Below are positions 10,133 to 19,759 of a stretch of 64,000 bases of DNA, piece by piece. Numbering within the stretch: position 1 is the first letter of the stretch; each line of letters opens with the position of its first letter. The DNA is from Crocinitomicaceae bacterium (GTDB lineage: Bacteria; Bacteroidota; Bacteroidia; Flavobacteriales_D; Crocinitomicaceae). Both the position numbers and the translations under genes were made by a program. The notes under the pieces are model-generated. The model was not told where the DNA came from. It saw only the letters and a program-made list of their open reading frames with translations, and searched no databases. The DNA lies in the NCBI GenBank assembly GCA_021325675.1, contig JAJTCM010000001.1, positions 372,001-436,000 of the forward strand. The letters are read 5' to 3'.

Positions 10133-10768
10133 ATGAAAAAATTATTTATCCTGGGTTTGGTTGCTGTAGGTTCAGCATTAAGCTCAAATGTGAATGCACA
10201 GGCTGTTGAAGAAGGAAATGTTATCGTTGACGTTTATTATGGCTTTCCAAACCTGTACACAACTGTTCTGAAAGCAGCTTATACTAATTCAGGTTCTAAC
10301 GAAAATGTAAAAATCGGTGGTATCGGGCCTTTAGGCTTACGTGGTGAGTACATGGTCGCTGATAAAATCGGCGTTGGTATTGACATCGGTTTCAACAACT
10401 CTTCCATTTCTTACGATTACGAAGACACAGAGTACAACTCAGCTACTGATACATATGTAGTGACTACGCAAACTGACAAGATCAGCACGCAAAAACTGGG
10501 TGTATTGGCTACGTTCAACTACCACTTCATTGAAAATGACAAAGTGGATGCATACGCAGTTTTCGGTGCCGGTTACGGTAAAAGAAGCTTCAAGTATGAG
10601 TCTACTGACCCTGATTTCGAAGAAGCAAAAGTAAGCGGTTTGATCCCTGTTGCTTCCAAAATTGGTGTTGGTATGAGATATTTCTTTACTGACAACATCG
10701 GTGCAAACCTCGCACTTGGTTTTGGTCAGGGTGGTATCATCAACGTTGGTATTTCTGCGAAATTCTAA
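10133..10768 (+). CDS. Outer-membrane beta-barrel protein
   Basis: Protein of 211 residues with a signal peptide (1-22, cleaved near VNA|Q), alternating hydrophobic and polar strands, glycine-rich turns and a C terminus ending in NVGISAKF, the terminal aromatic typical of outer-membrane barrels. It resembles the generic outer-membrane beta-barrel (OmpA-barrel/OprF-like) family of Bacteroidota. It has its own promoter and terminator, so it is monocistronic, and it follows the LytTR regulator. Physiological role unknown; structural rather than enzymatic. Confidence 0.8.
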   Translation: MKKLFILGLVAVGSALSSNVNAQAVEEGNVIVDVYYGFPNLYTTVLKAAYTNSGSNENVKIGGIGPLGLRGEYMVADKIGVGIDIGFNNSSISYDYEDTEYNSATDTYVVTTQTDKISTQKLGVLATFNYHFIENDKVDAYAVFGAGYGKRSFKYESTDPDFEEAKVSGLIPVASKIGVGMRYFFTDNIGANLALGFGQGGIINVGISAKF

Positions 10769-10789
10769 TACAAAACAAAAATATTGAAG

Positions 10790-10817
10790 AGCCCGGTTTG
10801 AAAAAACCGGGCTTTTT
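10790..10817 (+). terminator. Rho-independent terminator
   Basis: A 10 bp perfect stem (10790-10799 with 10804-10813), GAAA loop and T run, 21 nt after the barrel gene. Confidence 0.92.
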
Positions 10818-10896
10818 CTTTTTAATTTAGTAATCCAATCTATCTCACCCCGAATAAATAGTATCATCTTTTTATCACAATACCACAAAAAGGGTA

Positions 10897-10927
10897 TTGC
10901 CGCTCCCGGATTATGCCCCTACTTTTG
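10897..10927 (+). promoter_or_regulatory. Promoter of the DUF4856/imelysin/TonB operon
   Basis: TTG at 10897-10899, 20 nt spacer, perfect -7 box TACTTTTG at 10920-10927. It lies 26 nt before the ATG at 10954 and shows that the upstream in-frame TTG is not the start codon. Confidence 0.7.
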
Positions 10928-10953
10928 CCTTGTTTAAAATTATTCTAAATAAG

Positions 10954-12096
10954 ATGAGAAAAGTAGTAGTATTAAGTTTGGCTTTTGCCTCCGTTTTAGC
11001 TTCTTGTAAAAAAGAGGGCTGTACAGACCCAGAAGCGCTGAATTACAATGAAAATGCGAAAAAGGATGATGGATCCTGCGTATTTAATGACATTCCGTTG
11101 TACACGGTTCCGGCTACGTATGCATTTACAGATGATGCAGGTAACTCAACAGTAAGCTACCCGGGTCAGACAGACCGCATCAACCAGGCGCTGGCAATGA
11201 TCACCAAGATCAGGACTGGTGTGGATGGACAAGTAAGTGCCCAGGTGCTGAAAGATATGTTCGCTAACACAGGCGGTAACGGAAACGGAGAATTCTCTTT
11301 CACTTCTACAAGACAATTGAAAGACAAGTGCTTTGCGCTCGACGTTGCAGCGATTGAAGCTTACTTTGACAGTCTCCAGGTGGTTTCCGCGTCTTACAAC
11401 ATGACGGCGGGCAGCGGCCAGGCAGGCGTTTTAACTTCAGGTACATCCAAATATTTGTTTGACCGTAACGGTAGAGAGTACAAAGAAATCATCGAAAAAG
11501 CATTCATGGCGTCTATTTTCATGTACCAGTCTTTGAACGTTTACTTCAGCGAGAGCAAAATGAATGTTGATAACACAACTGCGGTTAACCCTGCTAACGG
11601 TGAATACTATACGCAGATGGAGCACCACTGGGATGAAGCTTTCGGTTATTTTGCCGTTCCTACGGATTTCCCTGCAACTGCTGCCCTCGGTTTCTGGGGT
11701 AAATACTGTAACTCACAGGATGCAACAATTGGTTCCAACGCCGTGATGATGAACAACTTCAAAAAGGGCCGTGCCGCTATTGCTGCTAATGTAATTGCTG
11801 ACCGTGACGCTGCTATGGCAGAAGTGAAAATGATGTGGGAGAAAATCGCAGCTTACCAGGCAATGAAATACCTCGGTGACGCAGTGACGAACTTCGGTAC
11901 TGACCAGGGGAAAACGCTGCACGTATTAAACGAAGCTTACGGTATGATCAAAAGCTTGAAATACTGCCCGATGGATACACGTAAAATGACCAACGATGAG
12001 GTAGATGCGGTTTTGGCGAAATTCGGAACTAACTTCTGGAACCTGACGCTGGCTCAAATCAACGAAATCAAAGCAGATATTGATGCGAAATATTAA
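10954..12096 (+). CDS. DUF4856-type lipoprotein of an iron-uptake operon
   Basis: Lipoprotein of 380 residues. A lipobox LASC places the lipidated cysteine at C18. The start of the mature protein carries a CKKEGC...DDGSC cysteine motif (about residues 18-43) that recurs in the lipoprotein at 22612. The body, with a YPGQTDRINQ segment and many alpha-helical stretches, fits the DUF4856 family. The gene overlaps the imelysin gene by 14 nt and heads an operon ending in a TonB-dependent receptor, so a cell-surface or periplasmic role in metal (probably iron or haem) capture is inferred from context. The biochemical function is not established. The start is set by the lipobox and promoter. Confidence 0.8.
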   Translation: MRKVVVLSLAFASVLASCKKEGCTDPEALNYNENAKKDDGSCVFNDIPLYTVPATYAFTDDAGNSTVSYPGQTDRINQALAMITKIRTGVDGQVSAQVLKDMFANTGGNGNGEFSFTSTRQLKDKCFALDVAAIEAYFDSLQVVSASYNMTAGSGQAGVLTSGTSKYLFDRNGREYKEIIEKAFMASIFMYQSLNVYFSESKMNVDNTTAVNPANGEYYTQMEHHWDEAFGYFAVPTDFPATAALGFWGKYCNSQDATIGSNAVMMNNFKKGRAAIAANVIADRDAAMAEVKMMWEKIAAYQAMKYLGDAVTNFGTDQGKTLHVLNEAYGMIKSLKYCPMDTRKMTNDEVDAVLAKFGTNFWNLTLAQINEIKADIDAKY

Positions 12097-13153
12097 GACA
12101 ATCATCGGACTTGGGCTGGCTTTATCCCTTTTCTCTACTTCGTGTAAAGAGAAGGAGCCGGAACCGGAAGTGCCTTTTGAAAAAAAGGACATTACGGCTA
12201 ACCTGGCCGATAATTGGATTATCCCGGGCTACCAGCTGCTCGACAGTAAAATTGCTGCCATGAAAAGCAAATGGGAAGCTTTCGAAGCTACTCCCGGCAC
12301 GGCAGCGCTTACTGAAGTTCAGGAAGCCTGGAAAAGTGCTTACCTGGTTTTCCAGGAAGTAAAAATGTTTGATTTCGGACCCGCGATGAATGTTGGCCTG
12401 GCCGGCGCCCTGGGAAGCTTTCCTTCGGATACGGCAGCCATCGAAAACAACGTCAGCAGCGGGTCTTACGACCTGGCTACGGCGGCGAACATCACGGCAA
12501 TCGGTTTTCCGGCGCTCGACTACCTGTTTTTCAGTGAAGGCGCAGTGAACGACCTGCAAGCGGCCAACCGCAAAGCTTACGTAACGGACATCATAGCTAA
12601 GATGAAAAGCGAATCAGCCTCGGTTGTGAGCGGGTGGGCAACTTACCGTGCTGCTTTCGTGGACGGAACGGGAACAAGCTCAACCAGTCCGTTTTCCCTG
12701 ATGATAAATGCCTATTGCAGGGATTTTGAGTTGGCGAAGCATACCAAGGTTGGCATTCCGCTCGGTAAGCAAAGTCTCGGCATTCAGCGCCTGGAGTTCC
12801 TCGAAGCGCGTTATTCGAAATTCGGGAAAGAGCTGCTCGTCAGGAACCTCCGGGCTTTGCGTGAGGTTTTCCTGGGCAATAAATACGATGCTTCCGCAAC
12901 GGGAACCGGCTTTGATGATTACCTCATTGCCCTCGAAAAGCAGGAGCTGGCCCAAACGATCGAAACACGGTTTAATCACCTGGTTTCCGAACCGGCAAAC
13001 TGGAATACGGACATGCAAAACATGATCGTTAATCAAACTAGCACGATAGACAATTACTATACCTACATTCACGGTACGGTGGTTTACATCAAAACAGATA
13101 TGACATCCGCTTTCGGGATCCTGATCACATACCAGGACAACGACGGCGATTAA
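12083..13153 (+). CDS. Imelysin-family lipoprotein
   Basis: Lipoprotein of 356 residues with lipobox STSC (C21) followed by an acidic linker and an all-helical imelysin-like body. Imelysin proteins (EfeM/EfeO-related, formerly ICMP peptidases) bind metal with a GxHxxE motif. Here the equivalent site reads GFPALDYLF, so the histidine and glutamate are replaced by proline and aspartate. The gene overlaps DUF4856 upstream and is followed by the HTTM gene after 18 nt. Iron-related transport is inferred from family and operon. ATG 12083 is chosen; the codon before it is TTG and gives only one extra residue. Confidence 0.82.
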   Translation: MRNIKTIIGLGLALSLFSTSCKEKEPEPEVPFEKKDITANLADNWIIPGYQLLDSKIAAMKSKWEAFEATPGTAALTEVQEAWKSAYLVFQEVKMFDFGPAMNVGLAGALGSFPSDTAAIENNVSSGSYDLATAANITAIGFPALDYLFFSEGAVNDLQAANRKAYVTDIIAKMKSESASVVSGWATYRAAFVDGTGTSSTSPFSLMINAYCRDFELAKHTKVGIPLGKQSLGIQRLEFLEARYSKFGKELLVRNLRALREVFLGNKYDASATGTGFDDYLIALEKQELAQTIETRFNHLVSEPANWNTDMQNMIVNQTSTIDNYYTYIHGTVVYIKTDMTSAFGILITYQDNDGD

Positions 13154-13171
13154 CAACAAAAAGGAACAGGT

Positions 13172-14539
13172 GTGTTTTTGTTGAAAAATACCGGAAAATT
13201 TCTATTTAGACCTGTAAATAGTGCCCCGCTGGTTATCTTCCGGATAATCTTCGGGGCATTATTGTTATTTGGCGCCCTGCGCTTTATTTCCAAAGGCTGG
13301 GTGGCTGATTTATACATCGATCCGCAGTTTCACTTCACTTACCTGGGCTTTGACTGGGTGAAGCCGCTTCCGGGAAACTGGATGTATTTGCCCTTTGTCG
13401 GGATGGTTTTTGCCTCCGTTGGGATTATTCTCGGTGCTTTTTACCGCTTTTCGGCCGCTTTATTTTTTATTCTGTTCACTTACGTTGAGCTGCTCGACAA
13501 AACGTATTACCTCAACCACTACTATTTTGTGAGCCTCGTAGCTTTCCTGCTGATCTTTCTCCCGGCCCATTCGTCTTTATCCCTTGATGCACGCCGGAAC
13601 CCCGGAATTGCAAGCTTAACTGTTCCCAACTGGACGATCTGGATCCTGCGCTTTCAGCTGGGGGTAGTGTATGTTTACGCCGGCCTGGCTAAAATTAACC
13701 CAGACTGGCTCTTTGAAGCCCAGCCGCTCAGGACCTGGCTGCAGGCCTACCGGGATTTGCCGCTCGTCGGTTCCTGGTTTGCGTCTTCTTTCCTCGCTTT
13801 TGCTTTCAGCTGGTTCGGCTGTGTGTATGATCTTACAATCCCGTTTTTCCTTTCAAACAGCAAAACCCGCAGGTTCGCTTACGCAGCTGTGGTAGTTTTC
13901 CACGTGGTAACCTGGCTGCTGTTCCCGATCGGCGTATTTCCGTGGGTAATGATCTTCTCAACGCTGATCTTTTTCCCGGCGGGTTTCCACCAAAAATTGA
14001 TTCTCCGGATCAGGAATGTATTGAATATCAGGGAAAACCTCGTCAAACGGAGTTTTCAAAAACGGCGATCCCTGGTGAAAAGCCTGCTCATTGCTTACAT
14101 TGTCTTTCAATTGCTCGTTCCGCTGCGTTTTTTGCTTTATCCGGGCAGCATTTTCTGGTCGGAGGAAGGTTTTCGCTTTTCCTGGCGCGTGATGCTCATG
14201 CACAAGGAAGGCCTGGCGACTTTTTACGTCAAAGACCGGGAAACAGGCGGGGAAATTGAAATTGACAACCGGATGTTCCTCACCGAATCACAAACTGACC
14301 AAATGGCGACACAGCCGGATTTTTTGCTGCAATACGCGTCCTACCTCCACCAGAGGTACAAAGATACAGTGTTGGTTTTCAGTGGAAAAAAAGTCCATTT
14401 GCAAAATCCGGGCATCCATGCAGAATCGTATGTGAGCCTGAATGGCCGCCCAAGCCGAAAATTTCTCGATAAAAAACACGATTTAACACAAATACACTAT
14501 AATTTTGCAGCGCGAAAATGGTTAGAGCCTTATCAATAG
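13172..14539 (+). CDS. HTTM-domain membrane protein
   Basis: Polytopic inner-membrane protein of 455 residues. The first ~280 residues hold several hydrophobic helices and fit the HTTM domain (related to vitamin K-dependent gamma-carboxylase membrane domains), with the family-typical segment around LDKTYYLNHYYF. The C-terminal ~170 residues are soluble. Start is a GTG at 13172, preceded by the purine-rich AAGGAACAGG; no ATG occurs before the second membrane helix. It overlaps the TonB receptor by 22 nt. HTTM proteins commonly sit next to DUF4856 and imelysin genes in Bacteroidota; their role in this setting is not known. Confidence 0.8.
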   Translation: MFLLKNTGKFLFRPVNSAPLVIFRIIFGALLLFGALRFISKGWVADLYIDPQFHFTYLGFDWVKPLPGNWMYLPFVGMVFASVGIILGAFYRFSAALFFILFTYVELLDKTYYLNHYYFVSLVAFLLIFLPAHSSLSLDARRNPGIASLTVPNWTIWILRFQLGVVYVYAGLAKINPDWLFEAQPLRTWLQAYRDLPLVGSWFASSFLAFAFSWFGCVYDLTIPFFLSNSKTRRFAYAAVVVFHVVTWLLFPIGVFPWVMIFSTLIFFPAGFHQKLILRIRNVLNIRENLVKRSFQKRRSLVKSLLIAYIVFQLLVPLRFLLYPGSIFWSEEGFRFSWRVMLMHKEGLATFYVKDRETGGEIEIDNRMFLTESQTDQMATQPDFLLQYASYLHQRYKDTVLVFSGKKVHLQNPGIHAESYVSLNGRPSRKFLDKKHDLTQIHYNFAARKWLEPYQ

Positions 14540-16920
14540 TATTTTTTGTTTTTGTTTCAAATTCTTTCTTCTCCCAGGTGATCAAGGGAAGGGTTATGGA
14601 CGAAAACAGGGCGCCAATATACGGGGTTAAGGTCAGCTGCAGGCACCACAACGCCTTTACGGATTTTAACGGCGATTTCCATTTAAAACGCTGCGATGAG
14701 GATTCAGTTGTGTTTACACACATCGAATACGAGCGCCTGGCAGTGAAATCCGAAGCGGAAATTAACGTTCGCCTGAAAGCAAAAATTACAGAGCTGGACG
14801 AAACCAAAATCATTCAGAAAAAATTAAATAACTTCGAAATAGGCTACCTGCCGCCGGTAAGAGGAGTTCAGATCGCTACAGGGACAAACGCGATTATCCA
14901 GACGGAAAACCAGCAGGGTGCGAAGTCAACGGGCAACCCGCGGGAGCTTTTTGCCAAAATCCCGGGACTCAATATCTGGGAAAGCGACGGCGCCGGGATC
15001 CAGATGGGCGTAGGAGGAAGGGGACTTTCTCCCAACCGGGCAGCGAATTTCAACATGCGCCAGAACGGCTACGACATCAGCGCCGATGCACTCGGTTACC
15101 CGGAAAGCTATTATACGCCGCCGCTGGAAGCTTTGAGCTCGATCGAAATCATCCGTGGATCAGCATCTTTGCAGTACGGAACGCAGTTTGGCGGTTTAAT
15201 GAACTTTGTGATCAAAGAGCCGGTGAAAGATTCGCCTTTCGAGTTTACAACGCGCAACACGGTGGGCAGCTTCGGTTATTTTGGCGGATTTAACCGCATC
15301 AGCGGAAGGATCAAACGCCTGGAGTACCAGTTTTACCACCAGCTGAAGCAAGGCGACGGCTACCGGAGCAACAGCGCTTTCACACAGCACCAGTTTTTCG
15401 GGCAAATCGGCTATTACCTCAATGAAAAAAACCGGTTACGCCTGGAATATACGGGAATGCATTACGATGCACGGCAGGCGGGCGGTTTGACGGATGTCAT
15501 GTTTGAGCAGGATCCGCGCCAGAGTGTCCGCAACCGCAACTGGTTCCGTGTAAACTGGAACATTCTCGCCCTGCACTACGATTATGATATTTCTTCGCGC
15601 AGCACCTTTAATGTCCGCGCTTTCGGCATGCAATCCGCCCGTTATTCGCTTGGCTTCCTGGGGAAAATCAACCAGGCTGACATCGGCCTGAACCGTGAGC
15701 TGATTGCCGGGAATTTCGAAAATGCCGGTGCTGAAGCCCGTTTCCTGACGCGTTACACTGTCAGGCTGCGCAAAAAAACGGTTTCCGACCTGCGCGGCGC
15801 TTTTCTCACCGGTGTGCGCTATTACCAGGGAACTACACGTTCGGAACAAGGTTTGGCGTCCAACGATTCGCTGGCGGATTACCAGTTTTTGAACCCGAGA
15901 AACCTCGAATATTCGTCCTACGATTTCCCCTCCCGGAATTTCTCTTATTTCCTGGAAAACATCTGGTTTAAAGGCGAGCGCCTGACTTTCAACACCGGTT
16001 TTCGCTTCGAATACATTCACAGCTCTTCCCAGGGGTTTTACAAGCGCTACGCCATTCATCCGCTGAGCGCCGATACGCTGGGCGTTTACCAGGTTACCGA
16101 TACTACCAGCCTGGGCAGGATTGTGCCGCTCTTCGGTGCGGGCATTGCGTTTAAAACGAGTAAGCTGACCCAGCTCTACGGGAATTTCTGCCTGAACTAC
16201 CGCGCAGTGAATTTCAACGATATCCGCGTGAGTAACCCCAATATTGTAATTGACACGCTGATCCGTGATGAATATGGCTCTACAACGGAAATCGGCTACC
16301 GCGGACTGATCAAACCGTATTTATACACCGACCTGGCTGTTTTTCACCTGTTTTACGGCGATAAAATTGGCCTGGCGCCTGAGCCGAACGGAACGAATAA
16401 AATCCGGACAAACATCGGCGATGCCCGGAATGTCGGCGTTGAAGCCTTTGTAGAAATGGATTTCCTGAAAGCTTTCAACGATTCTTCCCGCTTTTCACTT
16501 TCTGCCTTTGTTAATTTTTCTTATATCCATGCGGTCTACATCCGCTCCAAAGAAGCTAATTTTATTGGGAAAGAGGTAGAATATGTCAGTCCGGTCATGC
16601 TGCGCAGCGGCTTGAAATTCAAAACAAAACGCTTTTCTACGCAGTTGCAGTTTTCGTATAATGAAGGACAGTTCAGTGATGCGTCCAATGCTCTTGAACC
16701 AAGCGGGGACGCGGTAATCGGCTATATTCCTTCGTATTACGTGATGGATTTCTCACTGCGCTACGAATTCCGAAAGTGGTTCCAGGCAGAAGCCGGGATC
16801 AATAACCTGCTGGATGCCAGCTATTACACGCGCCGCGCAACGGCCTACCCGGGCCCGGGGATTTTGCCTTCCGACGGGAGAAGTTTTTACCTTACTTTGC
16901 AATATAAATTCAAAAGATGA
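14518..16920 (+). CDS. TonB-dependent outer-membrane receptor (FecA-like)
   Basis: Receptor of 800 residues that should import a metal chelate across the outer membrane using TonB energy. Order: signal peptide (1-19), carboxypeptidase-regulatory-like domain (about 20-85, KGRVMDENRAPIYGVKV), plug (about 100-220, including ELFAKIPGLNIWE and IEIIRGSASLQYG), 22-strand-type barrel to the C terminus, ending in a terminal-strand motif LTLQYKF. The plug/barrel sequence looks like the iron(III)-dicitrate (FecA) group. Last gene of the DUF4856-imelysin-HTTM operon. The start overlaps the HTTM gene. Family assignment strong; substrate inferred. Confidence 0.9.
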   Translation: MVRALSIVFFVFVSNSFFSQVIKGRVMDENRAPIYGVKVSCRHHNAFTDFNGDFHLKRCDEDSVVFTHIEYERLAVKSEAEINVRLKAKITELDETKIIQKKLNNFEIGYLPPVRGVQIATGTNAIIQTENQQGAKSTGNPRELFAKIPGLNIWESDGAGIQMGVGGRGLSPNRAANFNMRQNGYDISADALGYPESYYTPPLEALSSIEIIRGSASLQYGTQFGGLMNFVIKEPVKDSPFEFTTRNTVGSFGYFGGFNRISGRIKRLEYQFYHQLKQGDGYRSNSAFTQHQFFGQIGYYLNEKNRLRLEYTGMHYDARQAGGLTDVMFEQDPRQSVRNRNWFRVNWNILALHYDYDISSRSTFNVRAFGMQSARYSLGFLGKINQADIGLNRELIAGNFENAGAEARFLTRYTVRLRKKTVSDLRGAFLTGVRYYQGTTRSEQGLASNDSLADYQFLNPRNLEYSSYDFPSRNFSYFLENIWFKGERLTFNTGFRFEYIHSSSQGFYKRYAIHPLSADTLGVYQVTDTTSLGRIVPLFGAGIAFKTSKLTQLYGNFCLNYRAVNFNDIRVSNPNIVIDTLIRDEYGSTTEIGYRGLIKPYLYTDLAVFHLFYGDKIGLAPEPNGTNKIRTNIGDARNVGVEAFVEMDFLKAFNDSSRFSLSAFVNFSYIHAVYIRSKEANFIGKEVEYVSPVMLRSGLKFKTKRFSTQLQFSYNEGQFSDASNALEPSGDAVIGYIPSYYVMDFSLRYEFRKWFQAEAGINNLLDASYYTRRATAYPGPGILPSDGRSFYLTLQYKFKR

Positions 16921-16932
16921 GTTTATAACGTG

Positions 16933-17062
16933 TGTTTTGGATCGCAAAGGCGGCAAAGTAGCACGCGAAGAACGCAAAGTTTAAAGGACATCCTCAACTT
17001 ACTTTAATTTTCCCTTTGCATCCTTCGCAAACTTCGCGACCCTTCGATCCGGTTTTAACTCA
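16933..17062. repeat. GCAAAG-word intergenic repeat, imperfect inverted arms
   Basis: The gap between the TonB receptor and clpX is filled by repeats of the word CGCAAAG in the left half and its complement CTTTGCG/CTTCGCG in the right half. The ends GGATCG (16939) and CGATCC (17045) mirror each other. A second copy of this family is at 57536. Confidence 0.6.
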
Positions 17063-17100
17063 TAAGCTGTTTCTGCCGTTCGTATAATTCTGCCGTGCGG

Positions 17101-17132
17101 TTGGGAAAAATTGAAAAAATAGTGTAATTTTG
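17101..17132 (+). promoter_or_regulatory. clpX promoter with almost no leader
   Basis: TTG at 17101-17103, 21 nt spacer, perfect -7 box TAATTTTG at 17125-17132. Only 4 nt separate the box from the clpX ATG. Confidence 0.7.
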
Positions 17133-17136
17133 CAGT

Positions 17137-18369
17137 ATGTCAAAAAAAGAAACATCATGCTCTTTTTGCGGGCGGACAAAAAACCAGGTAGGTATATTGA
17201 TTGCAGGGCTTTCAGGCCATATCTGTGAAAGTTGTATTACACAGGGATACTCCATCATCCAGGAAGAATTTAATACCGGCAAAAAAACAGGCCCGAAATC
17301 CGACCAGCCGTACAAGGTTTTCAAGCCGCAGGAAATCAAAACGAAGCTTGATGAGTACGTAATCGGGCAGGAAGATGCCAAAAAAGTACTTTCCGTAGCT
17401 GTATATAATCATTACAAGAGACTCAACCAGCAGGTTGGGGACGATGATATCGAAATTGAAAAATCCAACGTGATCCTCGTGGGGCGTACCGGTACAGGTA
17501 AAACTTTGCTGGCGAAAACCATTGCGAAAATGCTGAACGTTCCCTTTTGTATTGCCGACGCAACCGTTCTGACGGAAGCAGGCTACGTGGGCGAGGACGT
17601 GGAAAGCATTCTTTCGCGCTTGCTTCAGGCTTCAGACTACAACGTGGAAGCTGCCCAGCGGGGAATCGTGTTTATAGATGAAATTGATAAAATTGCGCGT
17701 AAAAGCGACAATCCTTCCATTACCCGTGATGTTTCCGGGGAAGGCGTTCAGCAGGCCTTGCTGAAATTGCTGGAGGGAACGGTGGTGAATGTTCCGCCGC
17801 AGGGTGGGCGCAAGCACCCCGAGCAAAAGCTGATCCAGATCGAAACCAAAAATATCCTCTTCATTTGCGGAGGCGCTTTTGACGGGATTGAGAAGATTAT
17901 CGCACGCCGGGTTAACACGCAAACAATTGGTTTTACAACCAAGGAAAATGTGAAGGTCGACGGAGATAACTTCCTGAAATACATCAACCCGACGGACATC
18001 AAATCTTATGGTTTGATCCCGGAGCTGATCGGTCGTTTCCCATCACTGACTTACCTTGAGCCTTTGAACGCGAAAAGCTTGAAACGCATCTTGTCCGAGC
18101 CAAAAAATGCGCTCGTGAAACAGTATATTAAGCTGTTTGAAATCGATGGGATCAAATTGAGTTTCGACGGTGAAGTGCTGGATTTCATTGTTGACAAAGC
18201 GATTGAGTTTAAGCTGGGGGCACGTGGGTTGCGTTCCATCTGCGAAGCAATCCTTACAGATGCGATGTTCGAGCTGCCATCCAATGATGAAAAAGAATTT
18301 AAGCTGACGCTGGATTATGCCCGCGAGCAATTCTCCAAATCCAAAGTGGCGCGCCTGAAAGTGGCTTAA
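17137..18369 (+). CDS. clpX: ClpX, ATP-binding subunit of the Clp protease
   Basis: AAA+ unfoldase of 410 residues that recognises tagged proteins and feeds them to ClpP. N-terminal zinc-binding domain with C8, C11, C30 and C33; Walker A G116-T123 (GRTGTGKT, K122); pore loop GYVGEDVE; Walker B VFIDEID; the ClpP-docking IGF loop (QTIGFTT) is present; C-terminal lid domain with GARGLRS. The Walker A proline/serine usual in ClpX (GPTGSGKT) is here arginine/threonine. clpP is not adjacent. It is expressed from its own promoter with a predicted leader of only a few nucleotides. Confidence 0.97.
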   Translation: MSKKETSCSFCGRTKNQVGILIAGLSGHICESCITQGYSIIQEEFNTGKKTGPKSDQPYKVFKPQEIKTKLDEYVIGQEDAKKVLSVAVYNHYKRLNQQVGDDDIEIEKSNVILVGRTGTGKTLLAKTIAKMLNVPFCIADATVLTEAGYVGEDVESILSRLLQASDYNVEAAQRGIVFIDEIDKIARKSDNPSITRDVSGEGVQQALLKLLEGTVVNVPPQGGRKHPEQKLIQIETKNILFICGGAFDGIEKIIARRVNTQTIGFTTKENVKVDGDNFLKYINPTDIKSYGLIPELIGRFPSLTYLEPLNAKSLKRILSEPKNALVKQYIKLFEIDGIKLSFDGEVLDFIVDKAIEFKLGARGLRSICEAILTDAMFELPSNDEKEFKLTLDYAREQFSKSKVARLKVA

Positions 18370-18616
18370 ATCAAAAAATAAGACATTCGTTAATGATACC
18401 GCCAGGTATCAGGGATCTGTTGCAAGAGTTTATGGCTTTTGAAGAGTTTTTGCGCGTGTTTGCGTAAGCTGGCGGACTGTGCCAGAATAAGCTGTGTGAC
18501 AGATGAAATTCTCTTTGTTTGCTTCCTATAACAAAGATGTATAATAATGTAAAATTGTTTGCTGAAAAATGTCTTAGTTTTAAATCAAATTCAGTTTAAA
18601 CCTAATTCTTCTCACC
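18370..18616. other. 247 nt gap without recognised gene
   Basis: Between clpX and the topoisomerase. It holds a short perfect hairpin (GATACC-GCCA-GGTATC, near 18396-18411) without a T run. No convincing ORF, promoter consensus or repeat family was seen. Confidence 0.5.
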
Positions 18617-19675
18617 ATGAGTGATACAGACCTTGTATTGGAAGAAACGGGATTGATCTACCTGAGCGACTCCGTACCGGGGATCAGCCGTCAATGGAAG
18701 CGAAACAAATTTGTTTTCCTCGACTCGCGCGGGCAGGAAATCCGGGACGAAAAAACCTTGCTGCGCATCCGTAAGCTTGTGATTCCCCCCGCCTGGACGA
18801 ACGTTTGGATCGCCCCTAAAAAAAATGCACACTTACAGGCTACCGGCATTGACCAGGCAGGCCGAAAACAATACCGCTACCACGAAGATTGGTGCAGGAC
18901 ACGCAATGAAACCAAGTATTTCCGCTTACTGGAGTTCGGGGGGAAATTACCTGAATTCCGCCGCAACATAGCGAAAGACCTGCGCCGTAAAAACCTGGAT
19001 GAACGCAAAGTGCTGGCAATTTCCGTGAACATGATGCAAAAAACGCTGATCCGGGTAGGAAATGAGTCTTATAAGCAATTGTACGGATCTTACGGACTGA
19101 CAACCTTGCGTGACAAGCACGTCCGGATCAGCGGCAGCAAGCTGAAGCTGAGTTTCCGCGGTAAAAAAGGAGTGGAGCAGGACATCACGCTGACCGACCG
19201 CAACCTGGCGCGTTTGGTGAAAAAGTGCCGCGAGATCCCGGGCCAGGAACTGTTCCAGTTTTATTTGCCGGACGGCGGTCGAAAATCGATCGATTCGGGC
19301 TTGATCAACCGCTATATCCGTGAAGTGACCTGCTGCGACTTCACCGCCAAGGATTTCCGTACCTGGTCGGGAACACTGGAAATGCTGCGGGAGCTTGCCC
19401 TGCGGGATTACCCGAAAACGGAAGGCGGCCGGAAGCGGATCCTGAACGAAGCTTTGGATGCCGTGGCGGCCAAATTAGGGAATACCCGCGCAGTTTGTAA
19501 AAAATCTTATGTTTTTCCAGCGTTGGTTGATGCCTATGAAAACGGTTTGCTGCTGCCTTACCTGAAAAAAATCAAAAAAGAAGGTTCCATCGTTGCTGAC
19601 AAAGGGCTCAGCCCGGACGAAAAAGTGCTGCTTAATTTCCTGAAAAGCGAAAGAAAACGTAAAACTTCGCATTGA
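18617..19675 (+). CDS. DNA topoisomerase IB (poxvirus/Deinococcus type)
   Basis: Type IB topoisomerase of 352 residues that relaxes supercoils by a transient 3'-phosphotyrosine. Visible catalytic residues by family position: Arg in GLTTLRDKH, Lys in the beta-hairpin FRGKKGVEQ, Arg in DFRTWSGT, N289 in the position taken by His in vaccinia (Asn also in the Deinococcus enzyme), and nucleophile Y298 in KKSYVFP. The N-terminal domain (about 1-85) has the RYHEDWCRTRNETKYF signature. The ~54-residue tail after the tyrosine is basic at the end. A minority of bacteria carry this enzyme; it probably supplements topoisomerase I and gyrase. No operon partner. Confidence 0.93.
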   Translation: MSDTDLVLEETGLIYLSDSVPGISRQWKRNKFVFLDSRGQEIRDEKTLLRIRKLVIPPAWTNVWIAPKKNAHLQATGIDQAGRKQYRYHEDWCRTRNETKYFRLLEFGGKLPEFRRNIAKDLRRKNLDERKVLAISVNMMQKTLIRVGNESYKQLYGSYGLTTLRDKHVRISGSKLKLSFRGKKGVEQDITLTDRNLARLVKKCREIPGQELFQFYLPDGGRKSIDSGLINRYIREVTCCDFTAKDFRTWSGTLEMLRELALRDYPKTEGGRKRILNEALDAVAAKLGNTRAVCKKSYVFPALVDAYENGLLLPYLKKIKKEGSIVADKGLSPDEKVLLNFLKSERKRKTSH

Positions 19676-19682
19676 CCTAACC

Positions 19683-19752
19683 CCGAATTACACGAATTGC
19701 ACGAATGCTGTGTGTGAAAATATGCGTGACATGGGTGTAATTCGTGGCAAGA
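19683..19752. repeat. CACGAAT-word intergenic repeat with inverted arms
   Basis: Three near-tandem copies of the word CGAATTACA/CACGAATTG lie on the left. CGAATTACAC at 19684-19693 is perfectly inverted at 19735-19744. It fills the gap between convergent genes. Relatives at 20405 and 24213. Confidence 0.6.
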
Positions 19753-19759
19753 CAACCAA

